DNA of 19,322 nucleotides from Lentisphaerota bacterium (GTDB lineage: Bacteria; Verrucomicrobiota; Kiritimatiellia; RFP12; UBA3636): assembly GCA_012511845.1 (NCBI GenBank), contig JAAZFF010000267.1, positions 1 through 19,322 of the forward strand, given 5' to 3'. This document shows positions 6,103-13,955 of this stretch, one piece after another (the stretch's first letter is position 1; each line of letters starts with the position of its first letter). The translations under genes and the position numbers were made by a program. Under the pieces are notes generated by a model, which was given only the letters and a program-made list of their open reading frames with translations, was not told the origin of the DNA and searched no databases.

Positions 6103-7605
6103 CTAAGATTCAAATATTGATGAACCTGCAGGTCTGTCGCTATCGCCGGACGAGTCGACTTCTTCTGCCTGTTGCAGGCACTGGCAGCCGGAAAACGCCC
6201 AATGGCCGATTTGTTTAACTGTTGATGGAATGGAAATGTGTTTTAACTGCTTGCAACCATCAAACGCATGATCGCCAATTTTTACAAGGTTTGAAGGCAG
6301 CCTGACGCTTACAAGATTCTTGCATCCGAAAAACAGCCGTGATGAAATTTCTGTGAGGCTGTCAGGTAATGAGATGTTTATCAAGCCTATACATCCTTCA
6401 AATGCATTTTCGCCAATTACATTGACACTTTCCGGTATTTTTACAGTTTCCAGTTTTGCACATCCTGCAAATGCAAATTCATCGATTTCCGTTACGCTTT
6501 CCGGTATTTCAATTTTTTTTCTTTTGCTGCCCAGACAACGAATTAACTTGGTCATGTCTTTTGAGAACAACATATCATCGTTCGTTGTGAAAAAGGTGTT
6601 CGAGCTCTTTACGGTTATTTTTGAAAGTTTGCTGCACCCATAAAATGCACTCCCCTTGATTTCTTTAAGTGATAGGGGAATGCTGACAGATGTTAATTTT
6701 GAACAGTTGTCGAAAGCGCCTTTTTTAACCCGCTCAACACCTTCAGGAATTTCGTATGAACCTTTTATTCCCTCAGGGCATCGAAACATTTTTTTCATGT
6801 CATTCGAGAAAAGGGCACCTTTCCATGTGTTGTAATGAGAGTTGACGGGCAGAACGGAGATTTCCGTGAGGGAAGTGCATCCGTCAAATGCCTGCGTTCC
6901 AATATCATATACAAAACCGGGTATAGTTATTGTGGTCAGATTGGTACAGTCTTTAAAAGCCCATTGACCGATGATTTCCAGTTTTTCAGGAAGTGATATA
7001 TTTTCCAGGGAGGTGCATTTATAGAACAGACCATCGCTCAACTTTAAAAAACTTTCCGGCAGAGAAATAGACATTAGCCTCTCACAATCAAAAAAGACAC
7101 TTTTGCCGATTTCAGTAACACTTTCCGGAATAAGTACTTGTTTTAGCGCAGGGCATCCGCCAAAAGCAAAATCGCCGATTGTTTCAAGACCATTGTTGAA
7201 ATTTACCTTAGACAGGTTGATGCACTTATGAAATGCAAGTTCTCCGACAGATTTGAGAGATGGCGGGAAAGATATGGTTTTAATATTGGGGCAAGCAGCA
7301 AAAGCCCTGTCTCCAATAACTGAAACACCTGTGCTTATTCTGACTTCAGTTAAAAGCGTGTTCCAGTAAAATGCGCCATCACAAATCTCTTCAACTGTAG
7401 AAGGTATTATTATCTCGGTTAAATGAGAACTCGAAAAGGCTCCCCTGCCAATTTTAACAACAGGGTAACCTTCGAAATGAGATGGAATTTCCTGTTTCCC
7501 AACCAAGCCCGGATTGCCTCCAACAACGGCAACAGTTCCATCATTTAAAAATTCGTATAGAAAGCCTCTCGCTTCCTTAACAGTTCTCGTGGTTGTCAGT
7601 TTCAT
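6103..7605 (-). CDS. BspA-type leucine-rich repeat protein (LRR_5), no visible export signal
   Basis: The protein has 500 residues. After a short N-terminal module (residues 1-45, with FLYEFLNDGTVAVVGGNPG, typical of the cap of such proteins) it consists of roughly 16-18 units of about 23 residues, with the pattern F-x-G-C-x-x-L-x-x-I-x-I-P-x-S-V-x-x-I-G-x-x-A-F. Two longer irregular units (around WKGALFSNDMKKMFRCPEG and NDDMLFSKDMTKLIRCLG) interrupt the array. The fold mediates protein binding; the partner is unknown. There is no signal peptide, lipobox, membrane segment or sorting domain, although BspA relatives are often surface proteins. The C-terminus is short and acidic/serine-rich. The start has AAAGG with 8 bases of spacing. 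It lies 68 bases after valS on the same strand and may be co-transcribed with it. Function not assigned. Confidence 0.85.
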   Translation of the reverse strand: MKLTTTRTVKEARGFLYEFLNDGTVAVVGGNPGLVGKQEIPSHFEGYPVVKIGRGAFSSSHLTEIIIPSTVEEICDGAFYWNTLLTEVRISTGVSVIGDRAFAACPNIKTISFPPSLKSVGELAFHKCINLSKVNFNNGLETIGDFAFGGCPALKQVLIPESVTEIGKSVFFDCERLMSISLPESFLKLSDGLFYKCTSLENISLPEKLEIIGQWAFKDCTNLTTITIPGFVYDIGTQAFDGCTSLTEISVLPVNSHYNTWKGALFSNDMKKMFRCPEGIKGSYEIPEGVERVKKGAFDNCSKLTSVSIPLSLKEIKGSAFYGCSKLSKITVKSSNTFFTTNDDMLFSKDMTKLIRCLGSKRKKIEIPESVTEIDEFAFAGCAKLETVKIPESVNVIGENAFEGCIGLINISLPDSLTEISSRLFFGCKNLVSVRLPSNLVKIGDHAFDGCKQLKHISIPSTVKQIGHWAFSGCQCLQQAEEVDSSGDSDRPAGSSIFES

Positions 7606-7673
7606 TGAGTCAGCCTTTCTGCCAAAACGCTTTTACAGGGTATCAGCCGCCATGGCAAATCGGTATTATATAA

Positions 7674-10355
7674 TTATTTATCAGATAATTCGAGAATTTT
7701 TTTCTGTCTCTCAATATCTGCCAGGAGTTCTTCGCGCCTTGCTTTCTGCTGATCGATAATTTTTTGTGGAGCCTTGGATAAAAAAGTCTCATTATCCAAT
7801 TTGGCTTCAACTGTTTTAAGGAATCCTGTCAATTTGTTGATTTCTTCTGAAATACGAATCTTTTCCGCTTCGACGTCAACGAGACCTTCGAGTGGTATCC
7901 CGATGGCACCAAGGGCGCAAGTGGTGAATGGAAATCCGGATAAAGGCTCGCTGCTGAATTCAATTGAGCCAGCGCGCAGGGCTTTTTTTATGTACTCTAA
8001 ATCCTCCTGCATTTTATTCTGCACTTTTGATGAAATAGCATTTACGGCAAACGTTATTTCCTGGGAGGGAGGCAAGTTGGAATCTGCTCTCAAAGCCCGC
8101 CCGGCAGTGATCATCTCTCGCTTGCTTTCAACGAAATTATAAATTTCCTCAGATACTGACCATTTTGAATTTTGAGAAGCCGAATATGGTTTTGGCCACG
8201 GAGCTCTCATTATTGATTCTTCATCATCTCCAAATCCCATGGCATGCCAAAGTTCTTCTGTGATAAAAGGCATGAAGGGATGTAATAATCTTAGTGCTTT
8301 GCCGAAAACATCAGCCAAAATCAACATGGTTTGGCGAAGTCGCACATCATCGCCTCCATACAGATTGCCTTTTGCGTATTCCAGATACCAGTCGCAGAAA
8401 TTTGCCCATATGAAGTCATAAATGGCAAGTGCGGCATCTTGAAACCGGTATTTTCCAAGCGAACTTGTTACCGTCTCTATAGTTTTGGAACATGCGTATA
8501 AAATGTGCTTGTCGTCGTCTCTGAGAATGGAAGGTTCAAGCTTTATACCGTTTGCGGCAACATCCTGCCAGTCGAAAAACGGGACCTTCTCCGCGTGCAT
8601 CATCATGAATCGTGCAGCATTCCAGATTTTTGTAGCAAAGTTGCGCCCAATCTCAAATTTTCCCATATCCACATGCAGGTCAACACCGGGAGCAGTGATC
8701 TGCATCAGGCTGAATCGCAGGGAATCAGCACTGTATTTGCTTATTATATCCAATGGGTCTATAGAGTTGCCAAGAGACTTCGACATCTTGCGCCCTTCGG
8801 AGTCACGAACGACTCCATGTATAACAACATTGGAGAAGGGGGGCTCGTTCATAAATTTGCAACCCGCCATTATCATTCGCGCTACCCAGAAGAAAATAAT
8901 ATCGGGAGCAGTTACGAGGTCGGAAGTAGGGTAGTAAAACTTCAAGTCCCTGCTGTCCTTTTCAGGCCAGCCGAGAGTACTGAAGGGCCATAGCCATGAT
9001 GAGAACCAGGTATCGAGAACATCAGTTTCCTGAGAAATTTCTTCAGAGCTGTTTTGGCATTTCGGACATTCTTCAGGTGTTGCCGGGGTTGCCCATTCGT
9101 GCCCGCATGTACATGTGTATACAGGAATGCGGTGACCCCACCAAATCTGCCGGGATATGCACCAGTCTCTTATGTTTTCCATCCAGGTGAAGTAGACGTT
9201 TTCATATCTCTTCGGCGTAAACTTGACCCTTCCTGAACGAACCGCCTCCATAGCCGGTTTTGCAAGCGGCTGCATACGTACAAACCATTGCTTGGAAAGC
9301 CTCGGCTCTATGACTGTGTCGCAACGGTAGCAGTGCCCGACCGAGTTTGTGTAAGGTTCCACACGAACGATGAAGCCGCCTTTTTCAAGATCTTCAACAA
9401 TTTTTTTCCTGCATTCAAAACGATCCAGCCCATCATAGCCGGAATGCTCGTTCATTGTCCCGTCGTCATTCATTATGTTGAGGGCAGGCAAATCATGGCG
9501 CTGCCCGACAAAAAAGTCATTCGGGTCGTGAGCAGGCGTGATTTTGACAACTCCCGTTCCAAAATCGCGTTCAACATAGTCATCCACAACTACAGGAATT
9601 TCCCTGTTTGACAATGGCAGTATCACGTATTTACCGTGCAGATGTGTGTATCGTTCATCCTTTGGGTTTACTGCAACAGCAGTATCTCCCGGCAGTGTTT
9701 CCGGCCTGGTTGTGGCAATTTCAACAAAAGCATCCGGTTGCCCGGCTACAGGGTAGCGCACGTGCCACAAATGTCCCTCATTGGGCTCGTGCTCGCTTTC
9801 ATCATCTGCCAGTGCTGTGCCGCATCTCGGGCTCCAGTTTACGATGTAATTTCCGCGATATACGAGGTCTTCCTCATAAAGGCTGCAGAAAACCTCGGCT
9901 ACGGCACGACTCAAACCTTCGTCCATTGTAAAGCGTTCACGACTCCAGTCGCAACTGCATCCGAGTTTTTTCAATTGGTTGACAATGGTGTCGCCATATT
10001 GAAATCTCCATTGCCATACACGATCGATGAAAGCTTCCCTGCCGAGATCCTGGCGTGATTTGCCATCTGTCCCAAGAGCTTTTTCTACTACATTCTGAGT
10101 TGCTATCCCCGCATGGTCGGTTCCAGGCAGCCACAATACGTTTCGTCCCTGCATCCTTCTCCATCGTGCCAGTACATCCTGCACCGTGTTGTTCAGCGCA
10201 TGTCCCATGTGGAGGATGCCCGTTACGTTCGGCGGTGGAATAACTATGCAGTATGGCTCGCCGGGCTGTTCCGGATCAGCTTTAAATTGTCCTGTCTTTT
10301 CCCAGAACTCGTACCATTTGGCTTCAATTTTTGCAGGGTTGAAATGTTTGTCCAT
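7674..10355 (-). CDS. valS: valyl-tRNA synthetase
   Basis: This cytosolic class I enzyme charges tRNA-Val and edits mischarged threonine. It has 893 residues, a normal length. The HIGH-type motif is HMGH at 49-52, followed by GTDHAGIATQ (78-87), which is typical of ValRS. The CP1 editing domain includes TTRPETLPGDTAVAVN (215-230) and YVERDFGTGVVKITPAHDPND (260-280). WWGHRIPVYTC leads to a possible zinc site, Cys415 and Cys417 with Cys430 and Cys433. KMSKS is at 523-527. The end is a charged coiled coil (about 815-893) like the tRNA-binding arm of ValRS. No Shine-Dalgarno is evident before the ATG; the upstream DNA is A/T-rich with TATAGT 12 bases before the start. It stands behind the terminator of the outer-membrane protein gene. 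Confidence 0.97.
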   Translation of the reverse strand: MDKHFNPAKIEAKWYEFWEKTGQFKADPEQPGEPYCIVIPPPNVTGILHMGHALNNTVQDVLARWRRMQGRNVLWLPGTDHAGIATQNVVEKALGTDGKSRQDLGREAFIDRVWQWRFQYGDTIVNQLKKLGCSCDWSRERFTMDEGLSRAVAEVFCSLYEEDLVYRGNYIVNWSPRCGTALADDESEHEPNEGHLWHVRYPVAGQPDAFVEIATTRPETLPGDTAVAVNPKDERYTHLHGKYVILPLSNREIPVVVDDYVERDFGTGVVKITPAHDPNDFFVGQRHDLPALNIMNDDGTMNEHSGYDGLDRFECRKKIVEDLEKGGFIVRVEPYTNSVGHCYRCDTVIEPRLSKQWFVRMQPLAKPAMEAVRSGRVKFTPKRYENVYFTWMENIRDWCISRQIWWGHRIPVYTCTCGHEWATPATPEECPKCQNSSEEISQETDVLDTWFSSWLWPFSTLGWPEKDSRDLKFYYPTSDLVTAPDIIFFWVARMIMAGCKFMNEPPFSNVVIHGVVRDSEGRKMSKSLGNSIDPLDIISKYSADSLRFSLMQITAPGVDLHVDMGKFEIGRNFATKIWNAARFMMMHAEKVPFFDWQDVAANGIKLEPSILRDDDKHILYACSKTIETVTSSLGKYRFQDAALAIYDFIWANFCDWYLEYAKGNLYGGDDVRLRQTMLILADVFGKALRLLHPFMPFITEELWHAMGFGDDEESIMRAPWPKPYSASQNSKWSVSEEIYNFVESKREMITAGRALRADSNLPPSQEITFAVNAISSKVQNKMQEDLEYIKKALRAGSIEFSSEPLSGFPFTTCALGAIGIPLEGLVDVEAEKIRISEEINKLTGFLKTVEAKLDNETFLSKAPQKIIDQQKARREELLADIERQKKILELSDK

Positions 10356-10404
10356 ATTTATGAAAACTATAAATTTAAGTAAAAATTTCTAACATACATA
10401 AAAG

Positions 10405-10441
10405 ACCGGAAGCCACCTTTTGATCAGCGTTCCGGTTTTTT
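10405..10441 (-). terminator. terminator between the outer-membrane barrel gene and valS
   Basis: ACCGGAA (10405-10411) and TTCCGGT (10430-10436) form a 7-bp stem with an 18-base loop. On the minus strand the stem is followed by CTTTTAT, 22 bases after the barrel gene's stop. On the plus strand it is followed by TTTTT, but no plus-strand gene ends here, so its job is probably to end the barrel transcript. Confidence 0.75.
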
Positions 10442-10462
10442 GTGATTTACTTGTAGGGATAT

Positions 10463-11179
10463 TTAAAAACGAACGCCAACCATTCCGGCAAAAATGCTGT
10501 CATCCGAAAACATATCGTATGAAATGGTCGCATATGTGCTGCTGGAAAATCTCATGGTTAAACCGGCTGACAATCCCATGACGTTATCCGAGTCTGCGTC
10601 ATAGTCGTCAGAAATAATGTAAGAAACTACGGGACCGGCAAAAACACCAACAGTCTTCGGGAAAATATTAGAATTATTTTCTATCTCATTGACTATCTCA
10701 AAAGTGAGATATGCATCAGCCTGCGACCAGCGAAAATCATCAAGATCGGAAAAAGTGATTTCTGCACCGGCAGTAAGTTTGTAGTAGGAAATTGTTGAGA
10801 GCAAAGAAAGCTCCAATGAGTGAACCAGATTCGCCCATGCGCCAACTCCGATAAGGGCTGTAGAATCCTGATCGTTGCCCCGGTACTTCGGGTCTGCATC
10901 CATGACACCGGCAAGAGCATAAACAGTCAGCCAGCGAGTCAGGTCATAGCCGAGGATTGTGTTGAAGCGCCTGATTCTGATTTCTTCTTTTATCTTGTCT
11001 TCCTTTACCGTTCTGTTGGCATATGCCCCGTATGCAGCAAGATGCCATCTGGTAAGATCTTCTGCTAGTACGCCGAATCCTATTCCTTTTGTGGACTGAC
11101 TCGCGGGTGTAATCGCGAATGAGTTGAAGGAAGTGAGTACTATTGCCGCTACGCAAGCGATTAATGTCGTTCTGCTCAT
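10463..11179 (-). CDS. outer-membrane beta-barrel protein (unassigned function)
   Basis: The chosen ATG at 11179 gives 238 residues and has AAGGA with 8 bases of spacing. An in-frame ATG at 11275 would add 32 residues but has no such site and hides the signal peptide. The N-terminus MSRTTLIACVAAIVLTSF, ending near NSFA, is a signal peptide. The mature part alternates polar and apolar residues with many Tyr, Trp and Phe (GYDLTRWLTVYALAGVMD, LELSLLSTISYYKLTAGAEI, STYATISYDMFSDD) and ends in VGVRF. A terminal Phe is typical of barrels inserted by the BAM machinery. About 8-10 strands are likely. Acidic stretches (SDDYDADSDN, NDQDS) would be surface loops. The substrate or role is not recognisable. 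It is divergent from the leucine-rich lipoprotein gene. Confidence 0.75.
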   Translation of the reverse strand: MSRTTLIACVAAIVLTSFNSFAITPASQSTKGIGFGVLAEDLTRWHLAAYGAYANRTVKEDKIKEEIRIRRFNTILGYDLTRWLTVYALAGVMDADPKYRGNDQDSTALIGVGAWANLVHSLELSLLSTISYYKLTAGAEITFSDLDDFRWSQADAYLTFEIVNEIENNSNIFPKTVGVFAGPVVSYIISDDYDADSDNVMGLSAGLTMRFSSSTYATISYDMFSDDSIFAGMVGVRF

Positions 11180-11197
11180 TGTTATTGTCCTTAATGG

Positions 11198-11227
11198 TTG
11201 ATTAAAACGGCTGAGTTGATTTATAAT
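11198..11227 (+). promoter_or_regulatory. promoter for the plus-strand lipoprotein gene
   Basis: TTGATT (11198-11203), 18 bases, then a perfect TATAAT (11222-11227). Transcription would start near 11234 and leave a leader of about 70 nt before the TTG at 11303. Its -10 overlaps a minus-strand -10 (see 11223-11250). Confidence 0.6.
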
Positions 11228-11250
11228 AAAAGGCGAAACCCAGAAGCCAA
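11223..11250 (-). promoter_or_regulatory. candidate promoter for the outer-membrane barrel gene
   Basis: Minus-strand TTGGCT (11250-11245), 16 bases, then TATTAT (11228-11223). A second candidate on this strand is TTGAGT (11292-11287), 16 bases, TAGGAT (11270-11265). Either one lies upstream of the ATG at 11179. Confidence 0.45.
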
Positions 11251-11302
11251 ATAAAACGCCATATATCCTACTCAATTCCCAGATAAACTCAAGGATTTTA
11301 TT

Positions 11303-12169
11303 TTGAAAATTACTTTTCCCAGATTTCTGTTACCTTTTACTTTAATGTTTCCAATTTTGAACGGTTGTTTTCAGCAATCTGCACCGGAACGGCTGGTAAC
11401 CGTTTCATCGATAGAAGATGCTGTAGCAATAAAGGAAACTGTTGAGGCCATTATTATACCACCCGATAATCAGCTGAAGTCTTTTCCCGACAGACTGGAG
11501 CAATTCACATCGCTTAGAAAGCTTTCATTAAGAGGTCAGAAAAACATAACAGATGTTCCTGAGTTTACCGGGGAAATGCCCTCGCTGGAAGTGCTGGATA
11601 TTGCCGAGACCGGAATCAAGGCGCTTCCTGAGTCTGTTGTGGCATTGTCAGGACTCTGCCACCTCTATATGTCAGACAACGGCATGACGGAATTTCCTGA
11701 TGCCGTATTGAAGTTGAAAAATTTGGAGTATTTGAATCTGGACCGGAATAATATTACGAATCTGCCTGAAGCAATAGGCAATCTGGAACGCCTGAAATGG
11801 TTGCGCCTGAACAACAACAAGCTTGCTTCATTACCTGCCGGGGTGGAGGAGTTAAAAAATCTTAAACGACTGTACTTGCGCGGAAACTCGTTTTCGGCAT
11901 TACCTCCGGCAATAATAAATATGGCTGCATTGCAACAGGTGGATTTGGGAAACAACGGGATTATTGAGCTGCCTGAAGAGTTTGTGCAGATGCCTGCACT
12001 TGAGCGTGCAGATCTGGACGGTAATCCCCTGGTTAAAATGCCGGAAAAAATAGGAGAAATGAAAAATCTGAAGATGATGACCTTGTATGGCACAAAATTA
12101 TCTGCAGACGAACAGAAGCGAATCAGGGAAGCTTTGCCGCATCTGGTCAAAGTACATATTGCATTTTAA
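11303..12169 (+). CDS. leucine-rich repeat lipoprotein
   Basis: The protein has 288 residues and begins with TTG at 11303, preceded by AAGGA with 7-8 bases of spacing. No in-frame ATG lies before the lipobox, which supports the TTG. The N-terminus is a lipoprotein signal peptide, LLPFTLMFPILNGC, with the lipidated Cys at 22. From about residue 55 there are 8-9 leucine-rich repeats of 23 residues of the bacterial type L-x-x-L-x-L-x-x-N-x-I-x-x-L-P-x-x-I (for example LEYLNLDRNNITNLPEAIGN and LKRLYLRGNSFSALPPAI). It should be a membrane-tethered, periplasmic or surface protein-binding scaffold. The repeat class differs from the BspA type at 6103-7605. The TadE-like gene follows 41 bases later and may share its promoter. 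Partner unknown. Confidence 0.85.
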   Translation: MKITFPRFLLPFTLMFPILNGCFQQSAPERLVTVSSIEDAVAIKETVEAIIIPPDNQLKSFPDRLEQFTSLRKLSLRGQKNITDVPEFTGEMPSLEVLDIAETGIKALPESVVALSGLCHLYMSDNGMTEFPDAVLKLKNLEYLNLDRNNITNLPEAIGNLERLKWLRLNNNKLASLPAGVEELKNLKRLYLRGNSFSALPPAIINMAALQQVDLGNNGIIELPEEFVQMPALERADLDGNPLVKMPEKIGEMKNLKMMTLYGTKLSADEQKRIREALPHLVKVHIAF

Positions 12170-12210
12170 ACCGGTCAGATGTAAAATATTGATATCCAGG
12201 TGAGCAGATG

Positions 12211-12753
12211 ATGAATAGAGCAATAAATAGAAGAGATAGAAGCGGGCAGGCGATAGTAGAATTTATCGTCGGCTTGTTCGGGATCATCTTGCTTGCCGCT
12301 CTTGTTTTTTTCCTGGGGCATGTGCAGCTGCTTGATTCGGACTCACTCGTCAGGGCATCGGCAGATGCGATAAGCAGCTCAATGGGGCACGGCATTTCTT
12401 CAACATTTACCCCACTGGCAGATTGGGACGAGGGTGGTGACGATAAGCCGTACACGAAAGATGATCGTGCAATTCACGGCAATTTTTACAGGCTTCGCTC
12501 TCATATAACATCTTCCTCAGCACCGGGAGGCGACTGGAGCGGGACACGGCGCGGAGACGGCTCTTCCGTTGTTTACAATGAAATTGTTCATGTCAATGAC
12601 GGTGTATTGTCTCAGTCAACTTTCGGTTTTGTAAGTTCGCGTGATTCAGAAACAGTACCCGTTCCCCCGATTATTCAGAATATCCTGGGACTGCCCGGAG
12701 AGATAGTTATCAGGAATGAAGTCTGGATGCCTCAAACGGGAGGTTTGTATTGA
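12211..12753 (+). CDS. TadE-like pseudopilin / Flp-type envelope protein
   Basis: The protein has 180 residues from ATG 12211, or 181 from the adjacent ATG 12208; the upstream GGTGA is 7 bases from 12211, so the second ATG fits better. The N-terminus MNRAINRRDRSGQAIVEFIVG carries the R-x-G-Q-A-x-V-E-F signature of TadE/TadG-like proteins, with the key Glu just inside a membrane segment at about 15-38 (VEFIVGLFGIILLAALVFFL). The rest (RASADAISSSMGHGIS onward) should be outside the inner membrane. Such proteins are minor pilins or tight-adherence components. No other tad gene is visible. The stop overlaps the TTG start of the next gene, which indicates translational coupling. Confidence 0.75.
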   Translation: MNRAINRRDRSGQAIVEFIVGLFGIILLAALVFFLGHVQLLDSDSLVRASADAISSSMGHGISSTFTPLADWDEGGDDKPYTKDDRAIHGNFYRLRSHITSSSAPGGDWSGTRRGDGSSVVYNEIVHVNDGVLSQSTFGFVSSRDSETVPVPPIIQNILGLPGEIVIRNEVWMPQTGGLY

Positions 12754-13442
12754 AAGCTTTTTTCAGGTTTTTATTTCTGCCTGTTTTTATAGCTGTGCTT
12801 GTTTCAGTTTCAGCAAGCGCGCGTGTATTCATGAAGGTGCCTTCGGAGCCTCGCCTGCTTATGGATGCAGCAGGGGGCAGGAGGGTTTATGATTCGGCAT
12901 TCAAAATCAACGGCACTGATTCTCGTGTGAGTGCCTATGTCTTTGAAGAGAGCTCTGATGCAGTCGGGGCACAGCTTTTGCCCAAGATAGGTGTTGAAGG
13001 CAGGCGGGAAGCTGAAAATACGGTTATTCGACTGCCGAAAAATTATGGTCACTCAACAGTTGTTCTTTTGGATGGGGAAAAAGAAGATGCTTCCACAGCT
13101 CTGTTGGTTGAATCGAATTCTGATCCTTCTGCAAGTGAGCCTGACTGGGGTTTTAGGGATATTTCCATGCCTCAGGGGTTTACTCCAAGTTTTTCTGCCG
13201 TTGATTCCGAGGCTGCAACACGTGTTTGCATTGGTAATAGTGTTTTCCAGGATGGAATAGCAATGCAAATTATTTTAGAACAGATGATTAAAGAAGGCTG
13301 GACTTGTGCTACTCCCGGCGCAGAGCGCATATCTTCTGCTTTTTTTACTCGTGGCGGAGCAATAGCAGTAGTTTCTGTTTTGCCGCGTGATACAGGTAGC
13401 GGCATGCTCATAATGCGCAAGGCAGGGCGTCAGTTGAAATGA
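12750..13442 (+). CDS. unknown exported protein coupled to the TadE-like gene
   Basis: I do not recognise this family. It has 230 residues and starts with TTG at 12750, overlapping the previous stop (TTGA), with a good GGGAGG site 6 bases upstream. The first 25 residues (MKAFFRFLFLPVFIAVLVSV, then SASA) form a signal peptide cleaved near ASA-R. The mature part is soluble, with beta-rich stretches (HSTVVLLDGEKE, ASTALLVESN) and two Cys in the last third (RVCIGNSVF and EGWTCATPG) that could form a disulfide. The C-terminus GAIAVVSVLPRD, then GSGMLIMRKAGRQLK, resembles a compact alpha/beta domain. It overlaps the next start by ATGA. A periplasmic partner of the TadE-like protein is a reasonable guess from context only. 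Confidence 0.75.
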   Translation: MKAFFRFLFLPVFIAVLVSVSASARVFMKVPSEPRLLMDAAGGRRVYDSAFKINGTDSRVSAYVFEESSDAVGAQLLPKIGVEGRREAENTVIRLPKNYGHSTVVLLDGEKEDASTALLVESNSDPSASEPDWGFRDISMPQGFTPSFSAVDSEAATRVCIGNSVFQDGIAMQIILEQMIKEGWTCATPGAERISSAFFTRGGAIAVVSVLPRDTGSGMLIMRKAGRQLK

Positions 13443-13867
13443 GGGTTTTAATCAGTTCTTGTTTGCTGGGGATGAAAACCAGATATGACGGGCGGGACAA
13501 GAAATACGATATAAGTTTTTTACCTGCCGGAGCGGAAATAATCCCTTTCTGCCCTGAAGTGGAGGCTGGGCTCGGAATTCCCAGAGAGCCTATAGAGCTG
13601 GTTTTGCAAGGCGACGACTGTATTCGTGTATTGGGAAGGGAGAGCCGGAAAGAATTTACTGAAGTTCTTGAAATGTGTTGCTTGAAGAAAATCAGGGAAC
13701 TCAGGAAAGAGGGGGTGGATTATATTGTGCTGAAATCGCGTTCTCCAAGTTGCGGTACAGAAACTCCCCTGCATGATTATGAAGGCAATGAAATAGGAGT
13801 TGCGCAGGGAATCTGGGCAAGGATTATTGCTGAGGAGCTTCCAGATGTTCCTTGTAAAACCGTTTGA
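13439..13867 (+). CDS. DUF523 family protein
   Basis: The protein has 142 residues and matches the DUF523 pattern: N-terminal VLISSCLLGMKTRYDG (Cys8), FCPEVEAGLGIPREP at 37-51 (Cys38) and VLKSRSPSCGT at 97-107 (Cys105). The conserved cysteines suggest metal or iron-sulfur binding, but the molecular role is not established to my knowledge. The length is normal for a stand-alone member. The ATG overlaps the upstream stop (ATGA) and has no Shine-Dalgarno of its own, so it is probably translated by coupling. It is the last gene before a new promoter at 13881-13909. Confidence 0.88.
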   Translation: MRVLISSCLLGMKTRYDGRDKKYDISFLPAGAEIIPFCPEVEAGLGIPREPIELVLQGDDCIRVLGRESRKEFTEVLEMCCLKKIRELRKEGVDYIVLKSRSPSCGTETPLHDYEGNEIGVAQGIWARIIAEELPDVPCKTV

Positions 13868-13880
13868 AAATGCATTTACG

Positions 13881-13909
13881 TTGCGGCTCCATGCTTATTG
13901 GTGTACAAT
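13881..13909 (+). promoter_or_regulatory. promoter for the GspE/PilB-type ATPase gene
   Basis: TTGCGG (13881-13886), exactly 17 bases, then TACAAT (13904-13909). The start would be near 13916, about 40 nt before the ATG. It begins a unit of the ATPase, HIT and Minf_1886 genes. Confidence 0.6.
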
Positions 13910-13955
13910 CTGATGCCGTAATGTAAAGTGTGGATTAAGTAAAAACTATTTAAGT

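Noticed and set aside
8485..10392. Plus-strand frames opposite valS
   Set aside because: valS is unmistakable over its full length, and the opposite frames show no domain, start signal or conserved pattern.
10463..11275. Longer start at 11275 for the outer-membrane barrel gene
   Set aside because: It lacks a ribosome site, overlaps the promoters and buries the signal peptide. The ATG at 11179 has AAGGA at the proper distance.
12208..13442. Frameshifted single gene made of the TadE-like and exported frames
   Set aside because: The second frame has its own signal peptide and a GGGAGG site before TTG, so two coupled genes explain it better.
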